Source of the DNA: Frankiaceae bacterium
GTDB lineage: Bacteria > Actinomycetota > Actinomycetes > Mycobacteriales > SCTD01
NCBI GenBank assembly: GCA_947479995.1
Contig: CANKBT010000069.1
Coordinates: forward strand, 1-11,765
DNA: 11,765 nt
Direction of reading: 5' to 3'
Part shown: piece by piece, positions 1 to 5,701 of the stretch
How the letters are laid out: each line of letters starts with the position of its first letter
Position numbering within the stretch: position 1 is the stretch's first letter
Made by a program: the position numbers and the translations under genes
Notes under the pieces: generated by a model
Databases searched by the model: none
What the model saw: the letters and a program-made list of their open reading frames with translations, nothing else
Told to the model about the DNA's origin: nothing

Positions 1-306
1 GTCGCGCAGCACGACGAAGTGCTCCTGCCCGGCGTGCACGTCGGGCGCGAGCACCGCCCCGTGCGCGAGCGCGGCGGCCAGCGCCGCCTCGAGGTCGTCG
101 ACGCGCAGGTCGAGGTGCCAGCGGTTCTTGACCGTCTTGGCGTCGGGCACCCGCAGGAAGTCGAGCGGCGGCAGGCCCGGGGCGGTGAGCCGGGCGTCGC
201 CGTCGGCGTGCGCGCGCACCTCGCCGCCTACCAGCCCCTGCCACCAGGCGGCCAGCGCGGCCGGGTCGGCGCAGTCGACGGCCAGCGCCACGAGCCCGGT
301 GATCAC
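1..306 (-). CDS. VOC superfamily (glyoxalase-like) protein, 3' part outside the window
   Basis: The visible 102 residues start with GTG at 306 and read through position 1 without a stop, so the C-terminus lies beyond the left edge. The sequence opens VITGLVALAVDCADPAALAAW and continues with LDFLRVPDAKTVKNRWHLDL and then LRVDDLEAALA. This is the pattern of the actinobacterial Glyoxalase_6-type VOC fold: a beta strand, an AxFW-like helix, then an NRxHLDL strand. VOC proteins are small metal-dependent or ligand-binding enzymes, including lyases, dioxygenases and resistance proteins. The substrate cannot be told from this fragment. The GTG overlaps the TGA of the upstream glgA/glgM gene by four bases (GTGA, 303-306), which fixes the start and implies translational coupling in one operon. 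A link to glycogen metabolism is only suggested by that position. Confidence 0.8.
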   Translation of the reverse strand, partial: MITGLVALAVDCADPAALAAWWQGLVGGEVRAHADGDARLTAPGLPPLDFLRVPDAKTVKNRWHLDLRVDDLEAALAAALAHGAVLAPDVHAGQEHFVVLRD

Positions 307-1454
307 CGCAGGGTGCCCCGGTAGACCTCGAGCGTGCGCGCGGCGACGGCGTCCCAGCCGAAGTGCTCGACGGCGCGCCGGCGGCCCGCCTCGCCCATCG
401 CGGCCGCGCGCGCCGGGTCGGCGAGCACGGCGGCGACCGCCTCGGCCAGCCCGCGCTCGAAGGCGCCGGGGTCGCCCGCGTCGTACGGCACGAGCAGGCC
501 GGTCTCGCCGTCGACGACCACCTCGGGGATGCCGCCGACGGCCGACGCGACGACGGCCGTCGCGCACGCCATCGCCTCGAGGTTGACGATGCCGAGCGGC
601 TCGTAGACCGACGGGCAGACGAAGACCGTGGCGTGCGAGAGCAGCTGGGCGACGTCGCGCTTGGGCTGCATGTCGCGCACCCACACGACGCCGCCGCGCC
701 GGCGCTGCAGGTCGGCGACCAGCTCCTCGGCCTCGGCGGCGATCTCCGGGGTGTCGGGCGCGCCGGCGCACAGCACCAGCTGCCCGGGCAGCTCGGCGGC
801 CGCGCGCAGCAGGTGCGCCAGCCCCTTCTGCCGCGTGATGCGCCCGACGAAGACGGCGTACGGCTCGGCGGGGTCGACGCCGTGGCGCTCCAGCACGTCG
901 ACCTCGCCGGTCGGCCGGTAGGCCTCGGGGTCGATGCCGTTGTGCACGACGTGCACGCGCTCGGGGTCGACGTCCGGGTAGACCTCGAGCACGTCGCGGC
1001 GGGTGCCCTCGGAGACGGCGATGACGGCGTCGGCGGCGAGCACGGACGCCCTCTCCACCCACGAGCTGACGCGGTAGCCGCCGCCGAGCTGCTCGGCCTT
1101 CCACGGCCGGTGCGGCTCGAGCGAGTGGGTGGTGAGCACGTGCGGCACGCCGTGCTGCAGCGCGGCGAGGTGGCCCGCGAGGTCGGCGTACCAGGTGTGG
1201 CTGTGCACGACGTCGCAGCCGGCGACGGCGGCGGCGATCGACAGGTCGACCGAGAGCGTCTGCAGCGCGGCACCGGCGCCCGCCAGGCGCGGGTCGGGGG
1301 AGTGCGCGGTGGCGTCGTCGCGCGGGCCGCCGAAGCAGTGGACGTCGACGTCCGCGCCGGCAGCGCGCAGCGCCGGCACGAGGTGCTCGACGTGCACGCC
1401 GGCGCCGCCGTAGACCTCGGGCGGCCACTCCTTGGTCAGCAGGCCCACGCGCAT
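303..1454 (-). CDS. glgA: GT4 glycogen synthase / maltose-1-phosphate synthase (GlgA/GlgM type)
   Basis: 383 residues, a retaining GT-B glycosyltransferase of family GT4 that uses ADP-glucose. The N-terminus MRVGLLTKEWPPEVYGGAGV carries the glycine-rich donor/acceptor loop. HSHTWYADL lies near residue 85 and GRITRQKG at 204-211. The EX7E motif of GT4 enzymes is E285-PLGIVNL-E293. Length and N-terminus match the mycobacterial Rv1212c class. That class is usually annotated glycogen synthase GlgA, but was shown in mycobacteria to make maltose 1-phosphate from ADP-glucose and glucose 1-phosphate (GlgM), which feeds the GlgE pathway. The GlgM role here is inference by family. The start at 1454 was chosen because family similarity begins exactly there, although the frame stays open further upstream into glgC. 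It is divergent from glgC with only 31 bases between the starts. A TACGGT box (1467-1462) lies 7 bases before the ATG, so the mRNA is probably leaderless. A VOC gene overlaps its stop. Confidence 0.93.
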   Translation of the reverse strand: MRVGLLTKEWPPEVYGGAGVHVEHLVPALRAAGADVDVHCFGGPRDDATAHSPDPRLAGAGAALQTLSVDLSIAAAVAGCDVVHSHTWYADLAGHLAALQHGVPHVLTTHSLEPHRPWKAEQLGGGYRVSSWVERASVLAADAVIAVSEGTRRDVLEVYPDVDPERVHVVHNGIDPEAYRPTGEVDVLERHGVDPAEPYAVFVGRITRQKGLAHLLRAAAELPGQLVLCAGAPDTPEIAAEAEELVADLQRRRGGVVWVRDMQPKRDVAQLLSHATVFVCPSVYEPLGIVNLEAMACATAVVASAVGGIPEVVVDGETGLLVPYDAGDPGAFERGLAEAVAAVLADPARAAAMGEAGRRRAVEHFGWDAVAARTLEVYRGTLR

Positions 1455-1485
1455 GGCGGGGACCGTAGTGGGACAGGATGACCGC
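1455..1485. promoter_or_regulatory. Overlapping divergent leaderless promoters of glgA and glgC
   Basis: Only 31 bases separate the two start codons. Plus strand: CAGGAT at 1474-1479, then 6 bases, then the glgC ATG. Minus strand: TACGGT at 1467-1462, then 7 bases, then the glgA/glgM ATG. Both fit an actinobacterial -10 hexamer placed so that transcription starts at or next to the start codon. No Shine-Dalgarno sequence is seen on either side. Neither has a recognisable -35 box. The two -10 boxes lie 6 bases apart, so each promoter's upstream region falls over the other gene's start codon. This is prediction from sequence only. Confidence 0.55.
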
Positions 1486-2727
1486 ATGCGCTCCACCCCC
1501 AGGGTCCTCGGGATCGTCCTCGCGGGCGGCGAGGGCAAGCGGCTGTCGCCGCTGACGGTGGACCGGGCCAAGCCCGCCGTGCCGTTCGGCGGCATCTACC
1601 GCCTCGTCGACTTCGTCCTCAGCAACCTCGTCAACGCCGACTACCTGCGGATCGTGGTGCTGACGCAGTACAAGTCGCACAGCCTCGACCGGCACATCAC
1701 GACGACCTGGCGCATGTCGCACCTGCTCGGCGACTACATCACCCCGGTGCCGGCGCAGCAGCGCCTCGGCCCGCAGTGGTTCCGCGGCTCGGCCGACGCC
1801 ATCCACCAGAGCCTCAACCTCGTCTACGACGACGAGCCCGAGCACGTCGTCGTCTTCGGCGCCGACCACGTCTACCGCATGGACCCGCGGCAGATGGTCG
1901 AGCAGCACGTCGCCTCCGGCGCGGGCGTCACGGTCGCCGGCATCCGGGTGCCGCGCGAGGAGGCGACCGCCTTCGGCGTCATCCAGACCGGCCCGGACGG
2001 CCGCCGCATCGAGGCCTTCCTCGAGAAGCCGGCCGACCCGCCGGGCACCCCCGACGACCCGTCGATGACGTACGCCTCGATGGGCAACTACGTCTTCACG
2101 ACCGAGGCGCTGCTCGAGGCGGTCAAGGCCGACGCGGGCGACGAGGGCTCCGTGCACGACATGGGCGGCAACATCATCCCGATGCTCGTCGACCGCGGCG
2201 AGGCCGAGGTCTACGACTTCCGCGACAACGACGTGCCGGGCTCGACCGACCGCGACCGCGGCTACTGGCGCGACGTCGGCACGCTCGACAGCTACTACGA
2301 CGCGCACATGGACCTCATCTCGGTCCACCCGGTCTTCAACCTCTACAACCGGCACTGGCCGATCCTCACGAGCATCGGGGCGCACCCGCCGGCGAAGTTC
2401 GTGCACGACGCGCCGGGCCGCGTCGGCCAGGCGGTCGAGAGCCTCGTCAGCCCGGGCGTCATCGTCTCGGGCGGCCTGGTCAAGCGCTCGGTGCTGTCGC
2501 CCGGCGTGCGGGTGCACTCCGGCGCCGAGGTGCAGGGCGCGGTGCTCATGCACGGCGTTGACGTCGGCCGGGGCGCGCGCGTCGGCCGGGCCATCCTCGA
2601 CAAGAACGTCGTCGTCTGGCCGGGCGCCAGCGTCGGCATCGACCCGGAGGCCGACCGGGCGCGGGGCTTCACGGTGACCGACGGCGGGGTCACCGTGCTC
2701 GGCAAGGGCGACCAGGTCGTCGCCTGA
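1486..2727 (+). CDS. glgC: Glucose-1-phosphate adenylyltransferase (ADP-glucose pyrophosphorylase)
   Basis: 413 residues, the usual full length. The enzyme makes ADP-glucose and pyrophosphate from ATP and glucose 1-phosphate in the cytoplasm, the committed step of bacterial glycogen synthesis. The nucleotidyltransferase signature GGEGKRLSPLT is at 14-24, followed by KPAVPFGGIYRLVDF at 29-43. GSADAIHQ is at 101-108 and the metal-binding VVFGADHVYRMD at 122-133. The sugar-phosphate motif FLEKP is at 178-182, GNYVF at 200-204 and YWRDVGTLDSYY at 260-271. The C-terminal left-handed beta-helix, with hexapeptide-like repeats, covers about 310-400. The ATG at 1486 fits the family N-terminus and lies 6 bases after a CAGGAT -10 box, which suggests a leaderless message. 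It is divergent from the glgA/glgM gene that would use its product. Confidence 0.97.
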   Translation: MRSTPRVLGIVLAGGEGKRLSPLTVDRAKPAVPFGGIYRLVDFVLSNLVNADYLRIVVLTQYKSHSLDRHITTTWRMSHLLGDYITPVPAQQRLGPQWFRGSADAIHQSLNLVYDDEPEHVVVFGADHVYRMDPRQMVEQHVASGAGVTVAGIRVPREEATAFGVIQTGPDGRRIEAFLEKPADPPGTPDDPSMTYASMGNYVFTTEALLEAVKADAGDEGSVHDMGGNIIPMLVDRGEAEVYDFRDNDVPGSTDRDRGYWRDVGTLDSYYDAHMDLISVHPVFNLYNRHWPILTSIGAHPPAKFVHDAPGRVGQAVESLVSPGVIVSGGLVKRSVLSPGVRVHSGAEVQGAVLMHGVDVGRGARVGRAILDKNVVVWPGASVGIDPEADRARGFTVTDGGVTVLGKGDQVVA

Positions 2728-2756
2728 GCGTGACCGGGCCGTGCCCCTGCGGCGGT

Positions 2757-2769
2757 TAGCGTCGTGGGC
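2757..2769 (+). promoter_or_regulatory. Probable -10 box of the DUF3105 lipoprotein gene (leaderless)
   Basis: TAGCGT at 2757-2762 matches TANNNT and is followed by 7 bases and then GTG at 2770. The same geometry occurs at glgA, glgC, the alpha/beta hydrolase at 5594 and the gene at 9144. No Shine-Dalgarno sequence precedes either possible GTG. This supports 2770 rather than 2764 as the start. No convincing -35 box is visible at 16-19 bases. Confidence 0.45.
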
Positions 2770-3360
2770 GTGCGCCTGCCCCTGCTCGCCGCCGCCCTCG
2801 CGTCGACGGCCCTCAGCCTGACCGCCCTGTCCGCCTGCTCCGCCGGCGCGCCCGACACCGAGGCGCCCGACGTCACCGGTCTCACGGTGCTCGACGAGGA
2901 CCCGAGCCACGAGCACGTGCGCGGCCCGCTGACGTACGACGCGGCGCCGCCCATGGGCGGCGAGCACAACCCCAACTGGCTGGCCTGCGACGTCTACGAC
3001 GAGATGCCGCCGCTGGAGCTCGCGGTGCACAGCCTCGAGCACGGCAGCGTGTGGCTGGCCTACCGCCCGGGCACCGCGCCCGCCGACGTCGACCGCCTCG
3101 TCGCGCTCCGCGAGGGCAGCGTCGAGTCCGGCGAGTGGGTGCTCGTCGCGCCGTACGAGGACCTGCGCGCGCCGGTGGTGGCGACCACCTGGGGGGCGTC
3201 GCTGGCAGTCGAGCGGGCCGACGACCCGCGGCTCGCGGAGTTCGTGGAGGCGTACGCCGGCGGGGGCCAGGGCGGCGAGAAGGGCGTGCCGTGCGCGAGC
3301 GCCGAGAACGCCCTCGACGTCGAGCAGGGGCGGGCCCTCCTCGCGGCGGAGGCGGGTTGA
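2770..3360 (+). CDS. DUF3105 domain lipoprotein
   Basis: 196 residues from the GTG at 2770; an in-frame GTG at 2764 would add two. The N-terminus MRLPLLAAALAS is a short signal peptide ending in the lipobox LSAC, so Cys23 should be lipidated and the protein anchored on the outer face of the membrane. The body has the DUF3105 pattern: GPLTYDAAPPMGGEHNPNW at about 52-70, a Cys at 73 (ACDVYDE), and HSLEHGSVWLAYRP at 87-100. The invariant-looking histidines 67, 87 and 91 could bind a metal, but that is conjecture because the family has no established function. A further Cys175 could pair with Cys73. It follows glgC by 42 bases, with its own predicted -10 box, so it need not share regulation with glycogen synthesis. 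Confidence 0.88.
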   Translation: MRLPLLAAALASTALSLTALSACSAGAPDTEAPDVTGLTVLDEDPSHEHVRGPLTYDAAPPMGGEHNPNWLACDVYDEMPPLELAVHSLEHGSVWLAYRPGTAPADVDRLVALREGSVESGEWVLVAPYEDLRAPVVATTWGASLAVERADDPRLAEFVEAYAGGGQGGEKGVPCASAENALDVEQGRALLAAEAG

Positions 3361-3384
3361 CCCGGTGACCTCCGGGGGACGCCG

Positions 3385-3711
3385 GTGCGCATGGAACCCT
3401 GGGTCATCGCACTGATCGTCCTGGCCGTGCTCGTCGTGCTGCTGCTGGTGATCACCAAGCTGCGGGCGAAGAAGCAGGCCGAGAGGCTGGAGCACCGGCG
3501 CGTGCAGGCCACGCACGAGCGCGAGCGCGGCCGCGAGGTCGAGCTCGAGGCCGAGCAGCGCGCCGGCGAGGCGCAGGCGCGGGCGGCCCGCGCCGAGCGC
3601 GAGCGCCTGGAGGCCGAGCGGGAGCTGCAGGCGGCCGAGGCCCGCAGCGCCGAGGCCCACGAGCTCAAGCAGCACGCCGACCGGATCGACCCGGACCACG
3701 GGCGGCACTAG
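3385..3711 (+). CDS. Small membrane-anchored coiled-coil protein, unknown function
   Basis: 108 residues, no family recognised. One hydrophobic segment, WVIALIVLAVLVVLLLVIT at about residues 6-24, is followed by a basic stretch (KLRAKKQ). A long charged Ala/Glu/Arg-rich region at about 30-100 then looks like a continuous coiled coil (repeats of the type RAERERLEAERELQAAEA). Expected topology is a short N-terminus outside, with the helix and coil in the cytoplasm. The GTG at 3385 has GGGGGA at 3374-3379, 5 bases upstream, as a weak ribosome site. The in-frame ATG at 3391 (MEPWVIAL) is an alternative that would remove two residues. It starts 24 bases after the DUF3105 gene, so co-transcription is likely. 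Its end lies 12 bases from the convergent SDR gene. Confidence 0.75.
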   Translation: MRMEPWVIALIVLAVLVVLLLVITKLRAKKQAERLEHRRVQATHERERGREVELEAEQRAGEAQARAARAERERLEAERELQAAEARSAEAHELKQHADRIDPDHGRH

Positions 3712-3723
3712 CCGCGGGCGGCC

Positions 3724-4656
3724 TCAGGCGAGCGGCACGAGGCCCTCGTCGCGCAGCCACTGCGCGGTGCGGCGCATGCCCTCGTCGAGGCCGACCACGG
3801 GCCGCCAGCCGAGCACCTCGGCGGCCCGGGCGATCGAGTACGTGCCCGGGTGGGTGACGTACTCCAGGGTGCGCCGCGACATCGGCGCGCGGTCGCCGAG
3901 CAGCCCCACCGGCGCGGCCGCGGCCGACAGCAGGGCGCGCGGCAGCACCGGCAGGGGGCGGCCGACCAGCCGGGCGTAGTGGCCGAAGAACTCCCGCGGC
4001 GGCACGCCGACGCCGCTCGACAGGTGCAGCACCTCGCCGCGGGCCGCCCGCACGTCGGCGGCCGCGAGCGCGCCGGCGACGACGTCGTCGACGTAGACGG
4101 GCGACAGCACGGCGCGGCCCGACGGCACCGCCAGCTGGCGGCGCTGGAGCATCTGCACGGGGCGCACGGTCCACGGCACGCTGCCGGGCCCGTAGACGTC
4201 GCCGGGGCGCACCACGACGACGTCGGCGCCGCCCGCCCCCGCCCGCAGCACGAGGTGCTCGCTGGCGATCTTGGTGTCCGTGTAGGGGTTGCCGGTGGGG
4301 CGCACCGGGGCGTCCTCGGTGACCTGGTCGGGGAAGTCCGGGCCGTGCACGACGATCGACGACAGGTGCACGAGCCGGCCGCGCGTGGCCGCCTGCACGC
4401 GGTGGGTGCCGACGACGTTGACCTGCCAGAAGCGGTCGGGCGCGCCCTTCTCCCCGACGAGCGCCGCGGTGTGCAGCACGACGTCGGCCTCGCCGGCCGC
4501 GCGCTGCCACGGGCCGTCGGCGGTGAGGTCGGCGACGAGGTCGGTCGTCGCCGACGGGCGCACGTCGACGCCGGTGACGTCGTCGCCGCGCTCGCGCAGC
4601 GCGCGCACCACCGCCGCGCCGAGGAAGCCCGACGAGCCGGTGACCAGGGCGCGCAC
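3724..4656 (-). CDS. NAD(P)-dependent epimerase/dehydratase, extended SDR family (3-beta-HSD-like)
   Basis: 310 residues from GTG at 4656. The Rossmann cofactor motif TGSSGFLG lies at 6-13, followed by GVDVRP with an acidic residue at the end of beta 2, which favours NAD(H). The family's HTAALVG is at 62-68. Catalytic Ser lies in HLSSIVVHG (about 99-100), and Tyr125/Lys129 form YTDTK, the YxxxK pair. VVRPGDVYGPG at 148-158 is also typical of extended SDRs. The overall pattern resembles 3-beta-hydroxysteroid dehydrogenase or sugar-epimerase relatives, but the substrate cannot be read from sequence. The start is placed by the Rossmann motif and by the spacing: the upstream hydrolase stop is only two bases before the GTG (TGA-CC-GTG), so the pair is a translationally coupled operon. 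Expression is probably governed by the control region at 5595-5701. Confidence 0.9.
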   Translation of the reverse strand: MRALVTGSSGFLGAAVVRALRERGDDVTGVDVRPSATTDLVADLTADGPWQRAAGEADVVLHTAALVGEKGAPDRFWQVNVVGTHRVQAATRGRLVHLSSIVVHGPDFPDQVTEDAPVRPTGNPYTDTKIASEHLVLRAGAGGADVVVVRPGDVYGPGSVPWTVRPVQMLQRRQLAVPSGRAVLSPVYVDDVVAGALAAADVRAARGEVLHLSSGVGVPPREFFGHYARLVGRPLPVLPRALLSAAAAPVGLLGDRAPMSRRTLEYVTHPGTYSIARAAEVLGWRPVVGLDEGMRRTAQWLRDEGLVPLA

Positions 4657-4658
4657 GG

Positions 4659-5594
4659 TCAGGCGCTCACGTGGTGCATGACGTGCTTGCCGACCGGCTC
4701 GCGCAGCCGCGCGGTGAGCGTCTCGGGGTCGAGCTCGGCGGGCTCGGTCGAGGCGACCCAGTCGGCCAGCACGTCGGCGAGCCGCTCGGGCTCGGTGAGG
4801 TGCGGGAAGTGGCCGGAGCGCTCGAAGACCTCGAGGCGGGCGCTGGGCACCGCCTCGGCCAGGGCGCGGCCGTGCTTGACCGGGATGATGACGTCGCGCG
4901 CCCCCCACACGACGAGCAGCGGCAGGTCGGCGGCGAGGTAGAGCCGGTCGCGGGCGTCGATGCGCTGCCCGCGCACGTCGAGCACGGCGCGGGCGGTGTG
5001 CACGAACGCCGCGCGGGTGGCGCGGTCGCCGAGGGTCGAGAAGCCGTACAGCGCCTCGGCGGTGCCCGGGTCGACCTTGACGCCCGCCCGCTGCAGCGCC
5101 CTGCCGACCTCCTGGCCGGCGCGCTTGACCCACGAGCCGGCCAGCAGCGGCAGCACGACCTCCGAGCCGGGCAGGGTCGCGGCGCGCAGGAAGGGGCTCA
5201 CCTCCGGGCCGAGGCCGCCGGCGTCGACGAGTGCGAGGCGGCACACGCGCTCGGGGAACTGGTAGGCGAACTGCATGGCGATGCCGCCGCCGAGGGAGTG
5301 GCCGACGAGCGTCACGCGGTCGTGGCCGAGGGCCGACAGCAGGTCGCGGATGCCGCAGGCGTGGGCGCCGAGGGAGTAGTCGCCGCGCGGCTTGGCGCTC
5401 TCGCCGTGCCCGAGCAGGTCGGGGGCGATGACGTGGCAGGTGCGGGCGAGCCGGGTCATCACCTGCTCCCACTGCGAGGCGCGCGAGGCGATGCCGTGCA
5501 CGAGGACCACGACGGGCCTGCCCTCGCCGGCACCGGCCTCGACGTAGCGCACGAGGTTGCCGTGGACGGGGAGCTCCGAGGTCGTCAGGGTCAT
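4659..5594 (-). CDS. Alpha/beta-fold hydrolase
   Basis: 311 residues, a full-length cytoplasmic alpha/beta hydrolase of the MhpC/epoxide-hydrolase-like class. The oxyanion motif LVHGIASRASQW is at 31-42 and DLLGHGES at 59-66. The nucleophile elbow GHSLGGG puts Ser at 100, the acid is Asp234 in VVWGARDVIIP, and the base is His262 in RSGHFPHL. All triad positions are intact, so an esterase, thioesterase, lactonase or C-C hydrolase activity is expected; the substrate is unknown. The ATG at 5594 was chosen over upstream in-frame starts because family similarity starts just after it and the upstream codons overlap the operator palindromes. CACCCT at 5607-5602 lies 7 bases before the ATG and TTGACG (5630-5625) lies 17 bases further up, so the message is probably leaderless. 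It is coupled to the SDR downstream and divergent from an acyl-CoA dehydrogenase. Confidence 0.92.
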   Translation of the reverse strand: MTLTTSELPVHGNLVRYVEAGAGEGRPVVVLVHGIASRASQWEQVMTRLARTCHVIAPDLLGHGESAKPRGDYSLGAHACGIRDLLSALGHDRVTLVGHSLGGGIAMQFAYQFPERVCRLALVDAGGLGPEVSPFLRAATLPGSEVVLPLLAGSWVKRAGQEVGRALQRAGVKVDPGTAEALYGFSTLGDRATRAAFVHTARAVLDVRGQRIDARDRLYLAADLPLLVVWGARDVIIPVKHGRALAEAVPSARLEVFERSGHFPHLTEPERLADVLADWVASTEPAELDPETLTARLREPVGKHVMHHVSA

Positions 5595-5606
5595 GCGGCC
5601 CAGGGT

Positions 5607-5621
5607 GTTACCGCGGGTAAC
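5607..5621. promoter_or_regulatory. Operator palindrome A (probable TetR site) on the hydrolase promoter
   Basis: GTTACC-GCG-GGTAAC is a perfect 6+3+6 inverted repeat. It lies in the -35/-10 spacer of the minus-strand promoter and touches the -10 box. It shares the GTTACC/GGTAAC arms with palindrome B, 58 bases away centre to centre. Odd-spaced short palindromes of this size are typical of TetR-family dimers. The TetR gene at 6966 is the natural candidate to bind it; that pairing is inferred. Confidence 0.7.
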
Positions 5622-5625
5622 CCGC

Positions 5626-5642
5626 GTCAAGCGACGCTTGAC
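5626..5642. repeat. 17-base palindrome carrying both -35 boxes
   Basis: GTCAAGCG-A-CGCTTGAC is a perfect inverted repeat with 8-base arms and a single-base centre at 5634. Read outward, each arm ends in TTGAC, giving TTGACA on the plus strand and TTGACG on the minus strand. The symmetry may simply reflect two -35 boxes facing outward. It could also be a second regulator's binding site, since the paired bases extend well beyond the TTGAC cores. Confidence 0.6.
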
Positions 5643-5662
5643 ACAGTGCCGCGCCGCGGTCA

Positions 5663-5681
5663 GTGTTACCGGCGGTAACAC
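5663..5681. promoter_or_regulatory. Operator palindrome B (probable TetR site) on the acyl-CoA dehydrogenase promoter
   Basis: GTGTTACC-GGC-GGTAACAC is a perfect 8+3+8 inverted repeat. It overlaps the plus-strand -10 box (5661-5666) and the predicted transcription start near 5673, a classical repressor position. Its core arms equal those of palindrome A, so one protein should bind both. B is the more symmetric and probably the stronger site. Confidence 0.75.
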
Positions 5682-5701
5682 CGACGACCGACGGAGGACG
5701 C

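Larger units (their letters stand above)
5595..5701. promoter_or_regulatory. Bidirectional promoter region between hydrolase and acyl-CoA dehydrogenase operons
   Basis: Two back-to-back sigma-70-like promoters can be laid out. Plus strand: TTGACA at 5638-5643, a 17-base spacer, CAGTGT at 5661-5666, predicted transcription start near 5673. Minus strand: TTGACG at 5630-5625, a 17-base spacer, CACCCT at 5607-5602, predicted start at or beside the hydrolase ATG. Both -35 boxes fall in one 17-base palindrome. Each -10 region touches its own GTTACC-N3-GGTAAC palindrome. The arrangement implies joint repression of both operons by one dimeric regulator. Confidence 0.7.

Noticed and set aside
363..1481. 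A 372-codon plus-strand frame antisense to glgA
   Set aside because: It is composed of Val/Gly/Asp/Arg-rich repeats without a domain or start signal, and lies fully opposite a well-supported GT4 enzyme.
2728..2756. A short GGGC-CGT-GCCC-type fold after glgC as a terminator
   Set aside because: The stem is only four bases and has no U-tract. In DNA this GC-rich such a fold is expected by chance.
3724..5472. A continuous 582-codon minus-strand frame that could suggest a large fusion ahead of the SDR
   Set aside because: The portion upstream of 4656 is an out-of-frame, Arg-rich reading of the alpha/beta hydrolase. The Rossmann motif begins at the GTG at 4656, two bases after the hydrolase stop, so there are two separate genes.
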